Positions 53,041 through 63,100 of a stretch of DNA of 64,000 bases are shown here, in pieces. Numbering within the stretch: the first letter of the stretch is position 1; the number at the start of each line of letters is the position of its first letter. The stretch lies in contig JTDE01000277.1 in assembly GCA_014338405.1 (NCBI GenBank), positions 158,042-222,041 on the forward strand, written 5' to 3'. The notes under the pieces are model-generated. The model ran no database searches. It was not told where the DNA came from and was given only the letters and a program-made list of their open reading frames with translations. The position numbers and the translations under genes were made by a program. Origin of the DNA: Paragonimus skrjabini miyazakii (taxonomy: Eukaryota; Platyhelminthes; Trematoda; Plagiorchiida; Troglotrematidae).

Positions 53041-53224
53041 CCAAGCAAATGTGGCCAAACTCTAATAGTTAGTAGGCCGGTCATGCCTAATGTGAGAATG
53101 TTGATGTAACGGTCAAGATGGTTGAATTAAATGAACATTGGAAAAAGTATCTGTTACGGACAAGCTGTGGCAATAGCGAAAATCAGCCCCACTTCTCCGT
53201 TGGTTGTAGGCTACCTGAAGGGTC
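53041..53224 (+). mobile_element. SINE 5' head running into a gap
   Basis: CCAAGCAAATGTGGCC and CCGGTCATGCCTAATGTGAG match the SINE 5' head up to about 53122, with a damaged A box. Further right, GCAATAGCGAAAATCAG (about 53171-53187) resembles the hammerhead GAAA and stem III region. The copy is then interrupted by the gap at 53225. Confidence 0.5.
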
Positions 53225-53324
53225 NNNNNNNNNNNNNNNNNNNNNNNNNNNNNNNNNNNNNNNNNNNNNNNNNNNNNNNNNNNNNNNNNNNNNNNNNNNN
53301 NNNNNNNNNNNNNNNNNNNNNNNN
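53225..53324. other. Assembly gap of 100 N
   Basis: Exactly 100 N, probably of unknown true size, next to a SINE fragment. Confidence 0.99.
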
Positions 53325-56300
53325 AATACTGTCCAGCTTGGGCATACAAAACCTCAGTTAACCAATAATAACTATGTTCCCGAATGTTAGCAAAACGAAC
53401 GCTCACCAAAATGAATTCAATGGTCCCTATCTTACTGATCATTAATCGTGGTGAAATTCGAGTAGGTCATAAGTGGATTCAACCGTAGTGTGGATTTGGG
53501 TATTCTAAAGTTTAGATCGAATAACAACGCGTAACCACAAACTCTGAACAGTATGTTATTTATTAGGCCTACTATCAGATACAGATTTAAACCATTAGTG
53601 GAATTGCTTGTCACCAAGTGCCACTGTGTTTGCGAAGGTGCACGGTGAGATTTCGAACTGCCGATATTCATGAGACGCTGAATCATCCACGGCCAAGCCT
53701 TGAAAAGGGATGGTTTATTGGCAAACCGTTATCCTCAACCTCATCCTCATTCTCAACATGAACAACAATCTATCAACATTCTGCGAGTGCTCGAAATATT
53801 CATCAGTGGTAGTGAAACTCACAACTCAGGAGTAATACCACTCTTCTTGTGGAGTTCGTAGTAACTAGTTTTAACCTCAAGTTATCGATCAACTGTTGCT
53901 GAAACGTATTGGGCTGAAATTTGACTTGATTTCACGGACAAAGCATTCCGCATAAAATTATTCAAAGCAGACGCAACAACAGTGTGAGATCATCCTAGAT
54001 CGTTACGTTTCCTTCATGTTGAGGCTCCAGCGCTACTTCAGCTGGTTACGTGGACATTTTGGGAAGCGGATTACCATTTACTTACGGTTACACAGGAATT
54101 GCTTATTTGGTGTTTGGGTCGTAAAATACTTGTCAACTACCCTGGCCATATTAAACTAATACCAAAATTTGCATTTATTTCACAAAAGTCTTACTATAAG
54201 ACGCAGATAACTGAAAAAAAATTGAATACATTTGATAAAATTATCGAGCTAAACCAAAACCAAATTTAATTCTACTTTCTACAAGTTGAATTTAATGTTT
54301 TGCGAAATCTTCGATGTATCTCGTTTGCTTTGTTTATGAGAGAAAACATAATCTGGACAGGTCTAACAGAGAAAGTGCCGCTGATATAACCATAGGAAGT
54401 GTAAGTTTTTGTTTTTACAGCTGGTCTAGATGGCAGGTATGCTATTTATTTACCTAATGGAACAGAACTGGATAAGTTGAATAGTAATCGATAAGACAGT
54501 TCTTCTACTCACACTTGGAAACAACAGCACATCTCCAACTCGAGGATGTATTACGTTTAGGAGATAATAGAACACATTTCATAGATTGTATATCACTGGG
54601 ACAAGATTAGTTCATGGGATTGTAGTTGTCCTCTGATCAGACGACATGAATGATGACGATACACCAAAATATGAAGTCTATTCTAGCTTGCCACTGAAAA
54701 GAAATTTCATAACACAGCTAAGCTCAAAAAAACCTGGAAAATTTTGATTCTCTTGTTCAAAGTATACCTAATCAATGAAGCGAAGCGCTGAAGCAAAATG
54801 ACAAACACACCACATCGATTTTTTACTGCACAACAAAATATAAAATGGTAGTTTACGTTTGTCGCTTCCGTGTTTTCTATTTTTGCTCTCCAGGTATAGC
54901 TCTGTAAAGGCTGATCTTTCACTAAGTATCTGGCAACTCCGTCATGAGTAACACAAGTAAAATGTTAGTGGGTTTTGTGAGTGACCCGTCGTTTAGAGAT
55001 GATAGATTGCGTGAATTTACTGGTTAATTTGGGTGAATAAACGAGGAATCCACCGTCAGGCAGATGCCGGAGTGGAAGAAAGTTTTATACACACCAACGT
55101 GTATGGCAATAACCTTCAAATTAGATGCCACAAAACAAAACTGATCATTGATATTTTGTCACGCTATAGCTAAAAGAACCGTAGCTGTGAAGATTTTTCA
55201 TATAGCCCACCTTCCAACCAGTAAACATAAAATCCATTCCGTTCACGCGCTCGCTATGTGAAACCGTACACCAGATATGTGTGCACAAAGACTTACGGTG
55301 GTGTTCTGCAGAATTGCTGTGGTGTCAAATGTTAGAAATCGTGAATTGATTCATATTTTTCTCGGTCATTCATTAAATTTCCGTCTTCGTTTATATGCGA
55401 TTTCTTTTCTTCCGTTTTGCATAACAACGTCTTAGGGTTTGTCCCTCATTATAAAGCAGCCTCTTCCCAACCCAGATTTGCAATTGGAAAATCGATATTG
55501 TTTACATCTGCAGTCTGATTAATCGGTCAGCCAAAATTTAACTGTGAATAGTTTAACGAACCAACTGAGGTTTTATTGATTTATTTTCGAATTTTTTCTT
55601 CTAGGCTCAGTATACCTAATCAATAGCTCATCTGTGTTGCACTCAGTTGAGCCTTTCAACTCCGTGTAACCTCATTCACAAGCACCGAAAATATGGGTAT
55701 GTATCAGAACAACACATTGCTTTGGTTGTCTGTGGAAATTCTGTTCGAGGCATTACTACCTCGGCGTATAACAGAGTTTAGTTTTAACTACTCAGGCGAC
55801 TAATATATAAGATTTTCACTTAGGAATAGGATATTTCTACAGCATAGATGTGGAGATTGTCAATTATAACGAAAAATTATATGTTATTGTGGTTTTACTG
55901 TATAAATAATTACAGTGTACAGATACTGATTACATTGCGATTTCGTTGGTTGGCGTGCTGCGTTATTACTAAGGCGTAGAAACCAGCTCTGGGTTTGAGC
56001 TGAGTACAGTTCTCATTACTATTACGTATTTCTAACCATCGCAATGGATTATTAAACTCTACATCACGTTCAATGTTTTGGCCTTGTGCATGCCTAGTGC
56101 GATCACCAGTTCGTATAAGTATCGCTTAAGCGACCTAGATTGAGTTGTACAAAATGAAGCATGGTGTACAAACAAAGAAGTTCTCAATGAAAATGTTGCA
56201 GACATATATATAATCCCCAAAATTACAGAATTTCACAGTAGACAGGTCTTTGACGTAGAATCACCCAGGGAGGCGAAATTAATTCAGCTGAAAGTTTATG

Positions 56301-57109
56301 GGGAATCATTCTAGAATTCAGTTCAAGTGGAACACCACGGTTCGTGCTGCCGATATTCGCTTGTGACTCTCAAGACGGAAACCCTATTCCGATATAGGCT
56401 TTTCGTTGTTCCATGAGCTTGACATTTAGGTTTCAAGGGTTTCATTACACAACATGGTGGCATTTTCAATGTAGAGGGAAATATAAACTATGTTGACCGT
56501 ATATACTAACAAAATAGAAAGCAACAACTTGAATGGATAGGATCGATGGTTAAACTTGGAATACTCAAAAACAGTCGGGCACAAGGTGGAGAACAAAAAT
56601 ATGATCAATCCGATCAAAAAGAAACTCAACAACCAATCAGATTTCAGGTCGCGATTTAACATCAACTCGAAGTGACTAACCAGATTTAAAGTCAAGAGTG
56701 AAAAACTTCGCAAATCTACTTGCCAACTTCCCGGACAAACGTTTGAAGTCAACGTGTGACGACCAATCAGAATTCCAGCTACAAGGTAGAGAGCGACTTG
56801 AATCGGGTAGTCGGAATTTAGGTCAAAAGGTCAGCTCACTGTCGTATATATGATCAGATGTTCATCAAGCTCCACTAGCATCCACGCCTAACAGCGTACC
56901 CTCAAACGACTACGCACTGGTGGTGTCTTCTTGTTTGGTGATGAAGGGTTTGCAAACCACATGCGAGGCTCGGTGAACAATCAAGCCAACAACCCAAGCT
57001 AATAACAACACGTTCGTTCTCAGCGGTCAGACATGTTACTATGGCCCTGGATCCCATTAAATTATAAACATTATTACTGGTGAGTAGTAGGGGATTTTTA
57101 TTTTCACAT
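53325..57109. other. Unassigned AT-rich DNA
   Basis: No gene recognised apart from the hydrophobic open frame listed at 56426-56830. A B-box-like motif (GTTCGAAATC on the minus strand, about 53651-53660) sits in a mildly tRNA-like context but does not fold into a convincing tRNA. Confidence 0.5.
56426..56830 (-). CDS. Hydrophobic open frame, product unknown (low confidence)
   Basis: An uninterrupted frame of 134 codons, measured from stop to stop, with no ATG near its start. The translation has three hydrophobic stretches that could be membrane spans: one near the N-terminus (IQVALYLVAGILIG), a second in the middle (WLLSFFLIGLIIFLF), and a third near the end (LLLSILLVYTVNIVYISLYI), with a possible N-glycosylation site just after it. 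I do not recognise the family. By a rough estimate one or two frames of this length are expected by chance here, and AT-rich DNA readily encodes hydrophobic runs. No strong splice sites flank it. Confidence 0.12.
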   Translation of the reverse strand, partial: PFDLNSDYPIQVALYLVAGILIGRHTLTSNVCPGSWQVDLRSFSLLTLNLVSHFELMLNRDLKSDWLLSFFLIGLIIFLFSTLCPTVFEYSKFNHRSYPFKLLLSILLVYTVNIVYISLYIENATMLCNETLET

Positions 57110-57582
57110 AGATTGAACATCACTGGAGACTGATTGCAGCTACCGCGTTCCCATAGAGGTTTAAGTCAGCCCCTTTCGAACAGCAGAAGCGCCAGACTTG
57201 AGTTTCGCTCTTATTAGAGCTCGTCCGTAGTGAATATCATCGCCAATGCCGGGACTTGAAACAAGGACACTATTTCATGAGGCAACCCTGTTGACCACTG
57301 CACCACTGAGTTCATATTAGATATGACCGAATTATCATATGTGAAAGGTCACCCACATTTGCCTGCGAGTAACGATCAGGTTGCCCTATCACCTCGAGAG
57401 GAGACACCGTATTTGTCTTGTTAACTCCAGTCGATGATCCCTCGAGTGGGACTTCTCTCCTAGTTGGAATCAAAGAAACCATTAACTTGTTGAGCTACAC
57501 TTCGATTACTGGTGAAAGGGGCCGAATGGAATGGTTATGAGCATGCGAAAACTGCGACTAATTGTTGGTGATTATCAGTCTA
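57110..57582. mobile_element. SINE inverted dimer with conserved core (clearest example)
   Basis: The minus arm (57110-57390) is a full SINE: 3' end AGATTGAACATCAC, hammerhead (57188-57233), B-box-like TTTCAAGTCCCG, A-box-like CAGTGGTGCAGTGG, and the 5' head to GCCTGCGAGTAACG. A core (57390-57510) follows that also appears at 26850-26980 and in short form at 3688-3725. The plus arm (57511-57582) is the SINE 3' end: GAAAGGGGCCGAATGG, GCGAAAACTGCGACTAATTG and GGTGATTATCAGTCT. The outer ends are therefore imperfect terminal inverted repeats about 70 bp long. Confidence 0.75.
57188..57233 (-). ncRNA. Hammerhead ribozyme relic, core point mutation
   Basis: On the minus strand: CACTA, CGGACGA (consensus CTGACGA), a perfect stem II GCTC-TAATAA-GAGC, GAAA, CTCAAG, GTC, then TGGCGC. 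The single T-to-G change at the invariant U4 position is expected to abolish cleavage. The stem I strands would also need a G-U or mismatched pair. Confidence 0.7.
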
Positions 57583-58887
57583 TACCAAAAATATTATCTT
57601 GAGTGTCCACTGTGATGTCAGTTGGCGTAGAAGTGCCACCAACGTTGATAAAAAATTTCAAAGTTTATCGAGTAAATAAATCGAAGATTGGATAAACAAC
57701 CGGACAAGAAATCATAGATTATCGAATGCAAAACACATCTTAACAAAAAATCCCATCAACCCCATCATTTCTTTCACAGTGTTGCTATGTAAAATCAGCG
57801 TCGAACTACCGGTTCTAACTGACACTGTGTTGACCTGGTAATACCTTTTGTTTTTGTTTATAAAATACGAAACGTTCTGTAGTTTCAGGTTAAATGTATT
57901 GCCAATCATTCAAGAGTTATAGGGTATTATGAACACCACCAGTTCACCTGGGGCGTCAGATCTGAATCAAGAGCATAGTTAAATACAACTGCTTATATCA
58001 GAAATGTTCACAGATACGCATTTGGCTTAATAAATATTCGTCACGAACCGTTTGAACAAACTATAGAAAACTGGAGAGTTATCGCATAACTACCCTAAGT
58101 GCGTGACAACCGTGGTTCGAAAATGGATGAGCTGTCCTCGCATATGGATGTTCTTTGTACAGTTTCTACAATCATGTTATAAGGGTTTTGAATATGGCAG
58201 AATAATCCCGGTATGTTGAATTAACTCTTCAATAGACAGCAGGATGTAACTCTGTCTCATTAGTTGTTGATAGTTTGAATAGTTTTCAGGTGAACAGTTC
58301 AAAACCACTCAACTTTCGTATTTTTCCTCAAACTATTGATGGTTTCAGCAGATAGCCTGACTTATTTAAACTCTACACTCAAAAGACCATTCGAGAAATT
58401 TTCGGTTTTGCAAAGTTGTATCACTCCGAAACTTTGAAACAGTTTATTTTACTTCCGAATTTCTTAGTCCATTTAGTCATCTATCGCTGAGAAATGACAT
58501 TCTCAATTTTGACTGGTTTGTTATGGGCTTATTTTTTGTACCTCATGAAGAGCCGGACGATAGTTGTCGTACACAACACAAGGTCAAGTTTGTTAAAATA
58601 CAATTTGGACAATTCACTAATAAGGGTGAAAAACGTTCATATAACTGTCTTCATGAAAAACTGAATGCATGCATTTTTTCACTGTACTGTTATCTACTGT
58701 CCACTTTCAAACCAATCCAGTTTATTTATCATTTTTATTTTGTCGCAGAACTTTGTCTTTTTCAGGTAGCATGACCATCTTTTAAAATGCATGTAGCTAG
58801 TCTTGTAGGTTCGGTTATTGACATCTTATCATTACAGTTCACAGTTTACCTTGAGATAAAAAACTGAACCTCGAATCAAAATATCTT
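57583..58887. other. Unassigned AT-rich DNA
   Basis: No gene recognised. An 83-codon plus frame at 58523-58774 has no family similarity and ends in a hydrophobic, Phe-rich run typical of chance frames in AT-rich DNA. Confidence 0.5.
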
Positions 58888-58926
58888 ATAGTGTCGTGAC
58901 CGCAAAAGACGCTTGGCCTGAGAATT

Positions 58927-59155
58927 TCTGGAGTACCTTGTCCTCATGTTGTAGACGTACTAGTTTCTGTGGGTCCTGCTCCATTACTAAGCCGTTGACT
59001 CCAAAAGTCACTTTGGGGAGATCGTCGTCTATCTGCCGTCGAGAAAGAAAATCCGCGACGCAATTGCTCGAACCAGGCACAAGATTTATCGTAAAGTCAT
59101 ATTCCTGTAAACGCAATGCCCATCGAGCTAATTTGCCTCTCGGGTCCCTAGCGTT
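58927..59155 (-). pseudogene. Ty3/gypsy pol fragment: C-terminus of RNase H and start of the linker to integrase
   Basis: The frame reads RDPRGKLARWALRLQEYDF, then INLVPGSSNCVADFLSR, the classic C-terminal RNase H signature of Ty3/gypsy pol (a conserved R-W-x-L-x-L-x-Y-D/E-F, then P-G-x-x-N-x-V-A-D-x-L-S-R). It continues for about 40 residues of linker (DDDLPKV..., EQDPQKLVRLQHEDKVLQ) and stops before the integrase HHCC zinc-binding domain. The frame stays open across the junctions with LTR sequence on both sides, giving a 257-codon chimeric frame (58886-59659) that is not a real gene. The catalytic Asp/Glu residues of RNase H lie in the deleted part. Confidence 0.85.
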
Positions 59156-59156
59156 T

Positions 59157-59168
59157 GTCACGGCACCA
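59157..59168 (-). other. Primer-binding site complementary to tRNA-His
   Basis: On the minus strand TGGTGCCGTGAC lies 2 nt inside the 5' LTR. It is the exact complement of the last 12 nt of animal tRNA-His with CCA (GTCACGGCA plus CCA). Matching stops after 12 nt, where the deletion joins RNase H sequence. Its position and the leading TGG are as expected for an LTR retroelement primer site. Confidence 0.8.
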
Positions 59169-59170
59169 GT

Positions 59171-59479
59171 TGTTGTGACCGCAAAAGAAGCTTGGTCTGA
59201 GAATTCGTTTATTGCACAAACGCCGGTATAGGTCATGTCAAAAATAAAACCACAAACGCGTATAATCATTTGCAAGTTAGATATGCATTCACATCCATCA
59301 TTGTCATTCGTCTTGGTGGAACTTCTACCCAGCGCGTACACACTATTTCGATAGTCTCTCCTTGTCCTCCGTCTTCTTGGCATTCGCAGCTTGCCCTTTT
59401 GTTCCTGAACGTTGCCTGTGGGTAACATACTACCTGTGAGTAGTATACTACTCACAACGAAACTGCCTGTCATACAACA
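59171..59479 (-). mobile_element. 5' LTR of the deleted Ty3/gypsy element
   Basis: 309 bp with TGTTGT...ACAACA ends. About 16 mismatches to the solo LTR at 37851-38159. Contains the same 22-bp palindrome (59435-59456) and AATAAA on the minus strand (59208-59213). Confidence 0.85.
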
Positions 59480-59483
59480 ATAG

Positions 59484-59844
59484 TAAAAAACAACTATTGG
59501 TCTACTCGTTCCCTTTTTCTTCCTTGGTCGAAATACATTTGACCGCATTGGATGGTATGTAATTTTTCTATAATGTTTCCATAATGTAGAGTTTCTATGA
59601 GGGTAATGCGGTTCGGTTTGTAGGTCAACTGATTGTGCGGAGTTGGTCATCCGTTTCATTAAACCACTCGATGCACCCCCTCAATTGAACGTTATCTTGT
59701 ATAATTATCAACGGGTATACATAGCTTTGTCTGATTGGCCCGAGGTTGTGTCTGCCCAGACCGATGACCAAGATCGGCAAACAACACAGAAATGCGTGTT
59801 TGGCTTATATGAAAAATAACTAAGTCAAATATTAGAAAACTTTA
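59484..59844. other. Unassigned DNA between LTR element and SINE
   Basis: The chimeric open frame of the LTR element runs into this flank as far as 59659, but the flank itself shows no gene or repeat I recognise. Confidence 0.5.
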
Positions 59845-60100
59845 AAGCTGAACATCATTCACATTTTGATCAGTCTTCATTATTAGACAAACCTTTCAGT
59901 CAGCCTTTTTCGAACAGAAGCACTAGGTTTGAGATTTTATCTAGTTGGAGCTCGTCGGTAGTGTATATTCTTCCCACGATCGGCCATGATTACATGAGAC
60001 AGCTATGTTGACTAGTGAGTCACTGACTTCATACTGAGCGCAAACCAATTATCATATCTGCACGCCCAACCACTTTCTGTTTGTGAGTACTGATAACGTA
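59845..60100 (-). mobile_element. SINE copy, diverged
   Basis: A near full-length minus-strand copy: 3' end GCTGAACATCATTCAC, TTTTTCGAACAGAAGCACTAGG, a decayed hammerhead (CCGACGAGCTC, then CTCAAACC), the tRNA-like head and the 5' extension TTTCTGTTTGTGAGTAC. The core that follows (about 60100-60160, including GATAGGAGACATAATTACGG) resembles that at 57390-57440, so this may be half of a dimer whose second arm is lost or unrecognisable. Confidence 0.65.
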
Positions 60101-63100
60101 GTCCAATCGTCTAGATAGGAGACATAATTACGGTCTGTTACTTCAGTCATGATAAGTTACTGTGTTATGAATAACTCTACGTTCATCGTATAAATGTACT
60201 AAGCGCCTTTCATTTCGCAGATACAGACTTAGCGCAAACCTCGGTGTATTTTTCTTGATTCATCCTGGACAGTGCTTAACCACAGAATGATTGTGGTCGA
60301 CGATATAATTACTTGTCACGACGAACAGACAAACGGGAGTTACAAGTAAATCGTTGTGAGTCGAGTCTTGCCATAGGAAATGGTCGAGGTGTCGCGTACA
60401 TGCAGTAAAGACTCAATCCTACTGATTGGGTTCACAAACCTATGTAGAATCGGAAACTTGTTCTCCTTTTGATAATGAACAAATCTATGTTAACACGGCT
60501 GTTGCGATCGAAGACAGTTGGTTCGCCACTGACAACCATGAAACAAAAAGACGGTTCATTCGGGGTAAAAGCCTAACTACGTGTGCAGTTACACAGAATA
60601 TAACGGCATACTTCACTTGGAATTGCAGACCGTATCACATGGATTATCTTTCCTTTTAAACAGTGTTTATCTAAAAGTCAATGATAATCCTTTTCATCAG
60701 TCCATCAGTCCTTTTACAAATGTGGATGATTGTATTGTGTTATTCAGAATTTCTGAGTTCTTTCACAATTTCAGTCTCGTCCAAATAATGGAACAATCGT
60801 CCAGACAATTATAAGTAGGCGTTGTCTAATCTTTAATTACCGCGTCATTTATGACGATGGAAATTATTCGCGTTGGAGTTGATACGTTTCCAGGTGGTAC
60901 GAGATTGAAAGCGTTTATTACGTCAGTACTGTTTTGTGCGATGAATTACATTACTGCTGTAATCGTGATCTGTAATTGTGAACTGTTAGTCTGTCCCAAG
61001 AGAAATTAACGCACAGAATTGTTGAAAATGACACACCTCTCTAGGGTGGTCGTACTCCGGATTTTATCGGTTATTATTTTTGAAACAGTCATATTTATAC
61101 ATTGTTATCTAAGGGTTGGAGATTTAGACAGTCGCGACTTCAACAGCGCACACATGATCTCATTCTCGTAGTTTGGAATGGTTATACCGTTGCTCCACGT
61201 CCAGAAAGAGCACTAGACTTTAATTTTATCCTCAGCTGTGCATGCAAGTGAAGCAGTCACAAACCGTTTTTGAAAGCAAGTGTCAGTGGTGTTTGTTGTG
61301 TGATAATCCATAGGCTTTGCCCTTGTAAAAATCCCAAACGACTATAGTATTCTTGAAACGTGATTCACAACATATTGCCTTGGTCACTGGTGAGTATTAT
61401 CCAGTCAGCAATATGTGACTTGGAATATCAGCCGCTATTGACTTATTTTTTCCGAGTCATATATGTTACCTTTGTTTCATTACCTGTCTAAGTTAACCAC
61501 AATAGTTGAGCCATGTATCTACTTACCTGTAGTTAATGGTTGGATAAGTCTATTCCACAATGAATGACAATTACAAAATTAAGCTAGTAATATGAAGTAA
61601 TCATGCTATTTTTTTCTCCAAGGTCAGCGGTTCAGACCGTAACATGTGTAGTTGAAATGTTTGAAACGTTGGTTGCGTTTTGTTTGGTGCGTTCATTGTA
61701 CTGATGGAGTTTTCAGAAGTGTTGGATTTATTGAAATGGGCATCTAGCGCTACTATATACGTTTGTCTTTCTGGAGACGCAAACGTTCCGGACTGGAATT
61801 CTGGCGACCATAAGAAACATCAGACTTTCTGATGTCAAATTGGAAGTGTTACGCTGTTTTGAATAGATATGCGTTTGAAGGAAACGGAGCATCTTGATAC
61901 CTAAAAAAATCAACCCTCTTTGCTTACTGTTTTAAAGCCAAATAAAAAAGCGGGTGCAAAAAAGCATTTCGTTCCTATTCAAAGCTTGTGTAGCCGGGAG
62001 AAAAATACATGTATTCGTACGGTGCATGGTCGTCTACAAGCATGCTCAAACCGAAAGCTTGAGGGACAGTTCGCAGGGTTAGCGATCGAAGCCACTAAGT
62101 CGCCAGCATGCAGAAATAAAAATTAAATGTATAGCAATGTAGCGAAGGTTCTCTTTGTGTTGGTCTGGAAATTTCTATAGATTATGTTTTGAAAAAATCG
62201 TTTTCCCAAAAAGGAGAAGACTTTGGATCGAAGGACTTGGTTTCCTGACAGCTTCTCCTAGTTACAATTATGGTTGCATATTTCATTAACTGGTTTTGAA
62301 GCTGATGAACGTAGGTTGTCTCAGCATGGTTTAGAGTCACTGGTGTTTGTAAGATTGATTTGGATCCATTTTTGATTAGTTTATGAACTCCTGCTATACC
62401 TACAAAATTTTGGATTTATCCAGATTTTTATCATGAATACTAAGTTGATTCATACTTGAAATGAAGACAATTAATTATTTTGTGCAATTTATTCTTTGAC
62501 CTGAACAAATTCAGTTTATTTGATTGCCATGTTCGTATTTCTCTGAAACCTATGTGCACTCTGATTCTCAAGCAACCTCAATTGTTGTTGAATTTAGAGA
62601 CTAGACGCAACTCATTGATAAACTTGAATATGTTGCGATCAGTTTGACGTTTTTTAATCCATTACAGGCTCTGCATGATCTGAGTAATTTACGTTTTAAC
62701 GGCGTACAATATATTGGTGATTTTGTGCATAAGATACCATTCATTTCACGCGCTGTCTTCTGTTCGCATTCTCTGTTTGGGAGAACTAACGTAAAGCTTT
62801 ACGTCTGTTACTGCAGCGCATTACAATGAACGAAAAATGTTACGAGAAAATTCGCGAAATCACTGAGATTTTCGCTCTTTATTTTAACCAGATTCCAAAT
62901 GTCAAGTGAATGACCTATGCAAAGTCATTTGTCTTTCGTGTTGACCGAAGGTCGGTTGCACTTAGGTACCAAAATATTTGGTTCAATGTTTTGTCAAGTT
63001 TACGCAGCAAGACAAATGTTTATCCACCATTTCATCGTTACGGCCGATTAACAAAACTTTTTGAGAAAATTGCAGAACACTAAAGTAAAAATCATTCAGA

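Larger units (their letters stand above)
58892..59479 (-). mobile_element. Internally deleted Ty3/gypsy LTR retrotransposon with target-site duplication
   Basis: Flanked by perfect 4-bp direct repeats ATAG (58888-58891 and 59480-59483), the usual duplication size for Ty3/gypsy. In element order on the minus strand it has a complete 309-bp 5' LTR (59479-59171), a 2-nt spacer, a 12-nt primer-binding site (59168-59157), a short pol fragment (about 59155-58927), and only the last 35 bp of the 3' LTR (58926-58892). An intact element would be several kilobases, so gag, protease, reverse transcriptase, most of RNase H and nearly all of integrase are gone. Target-site duplications at both outer ends show that the termini came from one integration event. 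Confidence 0.85.

Noticed and set aside
58886..59659. 257-codon open frame as an intact protein
   Set aside because: It is a chimera of flank, LTR, primer-binding site, RNase H fragment and LTR end. Only the RNase H and linker part was ever coding.
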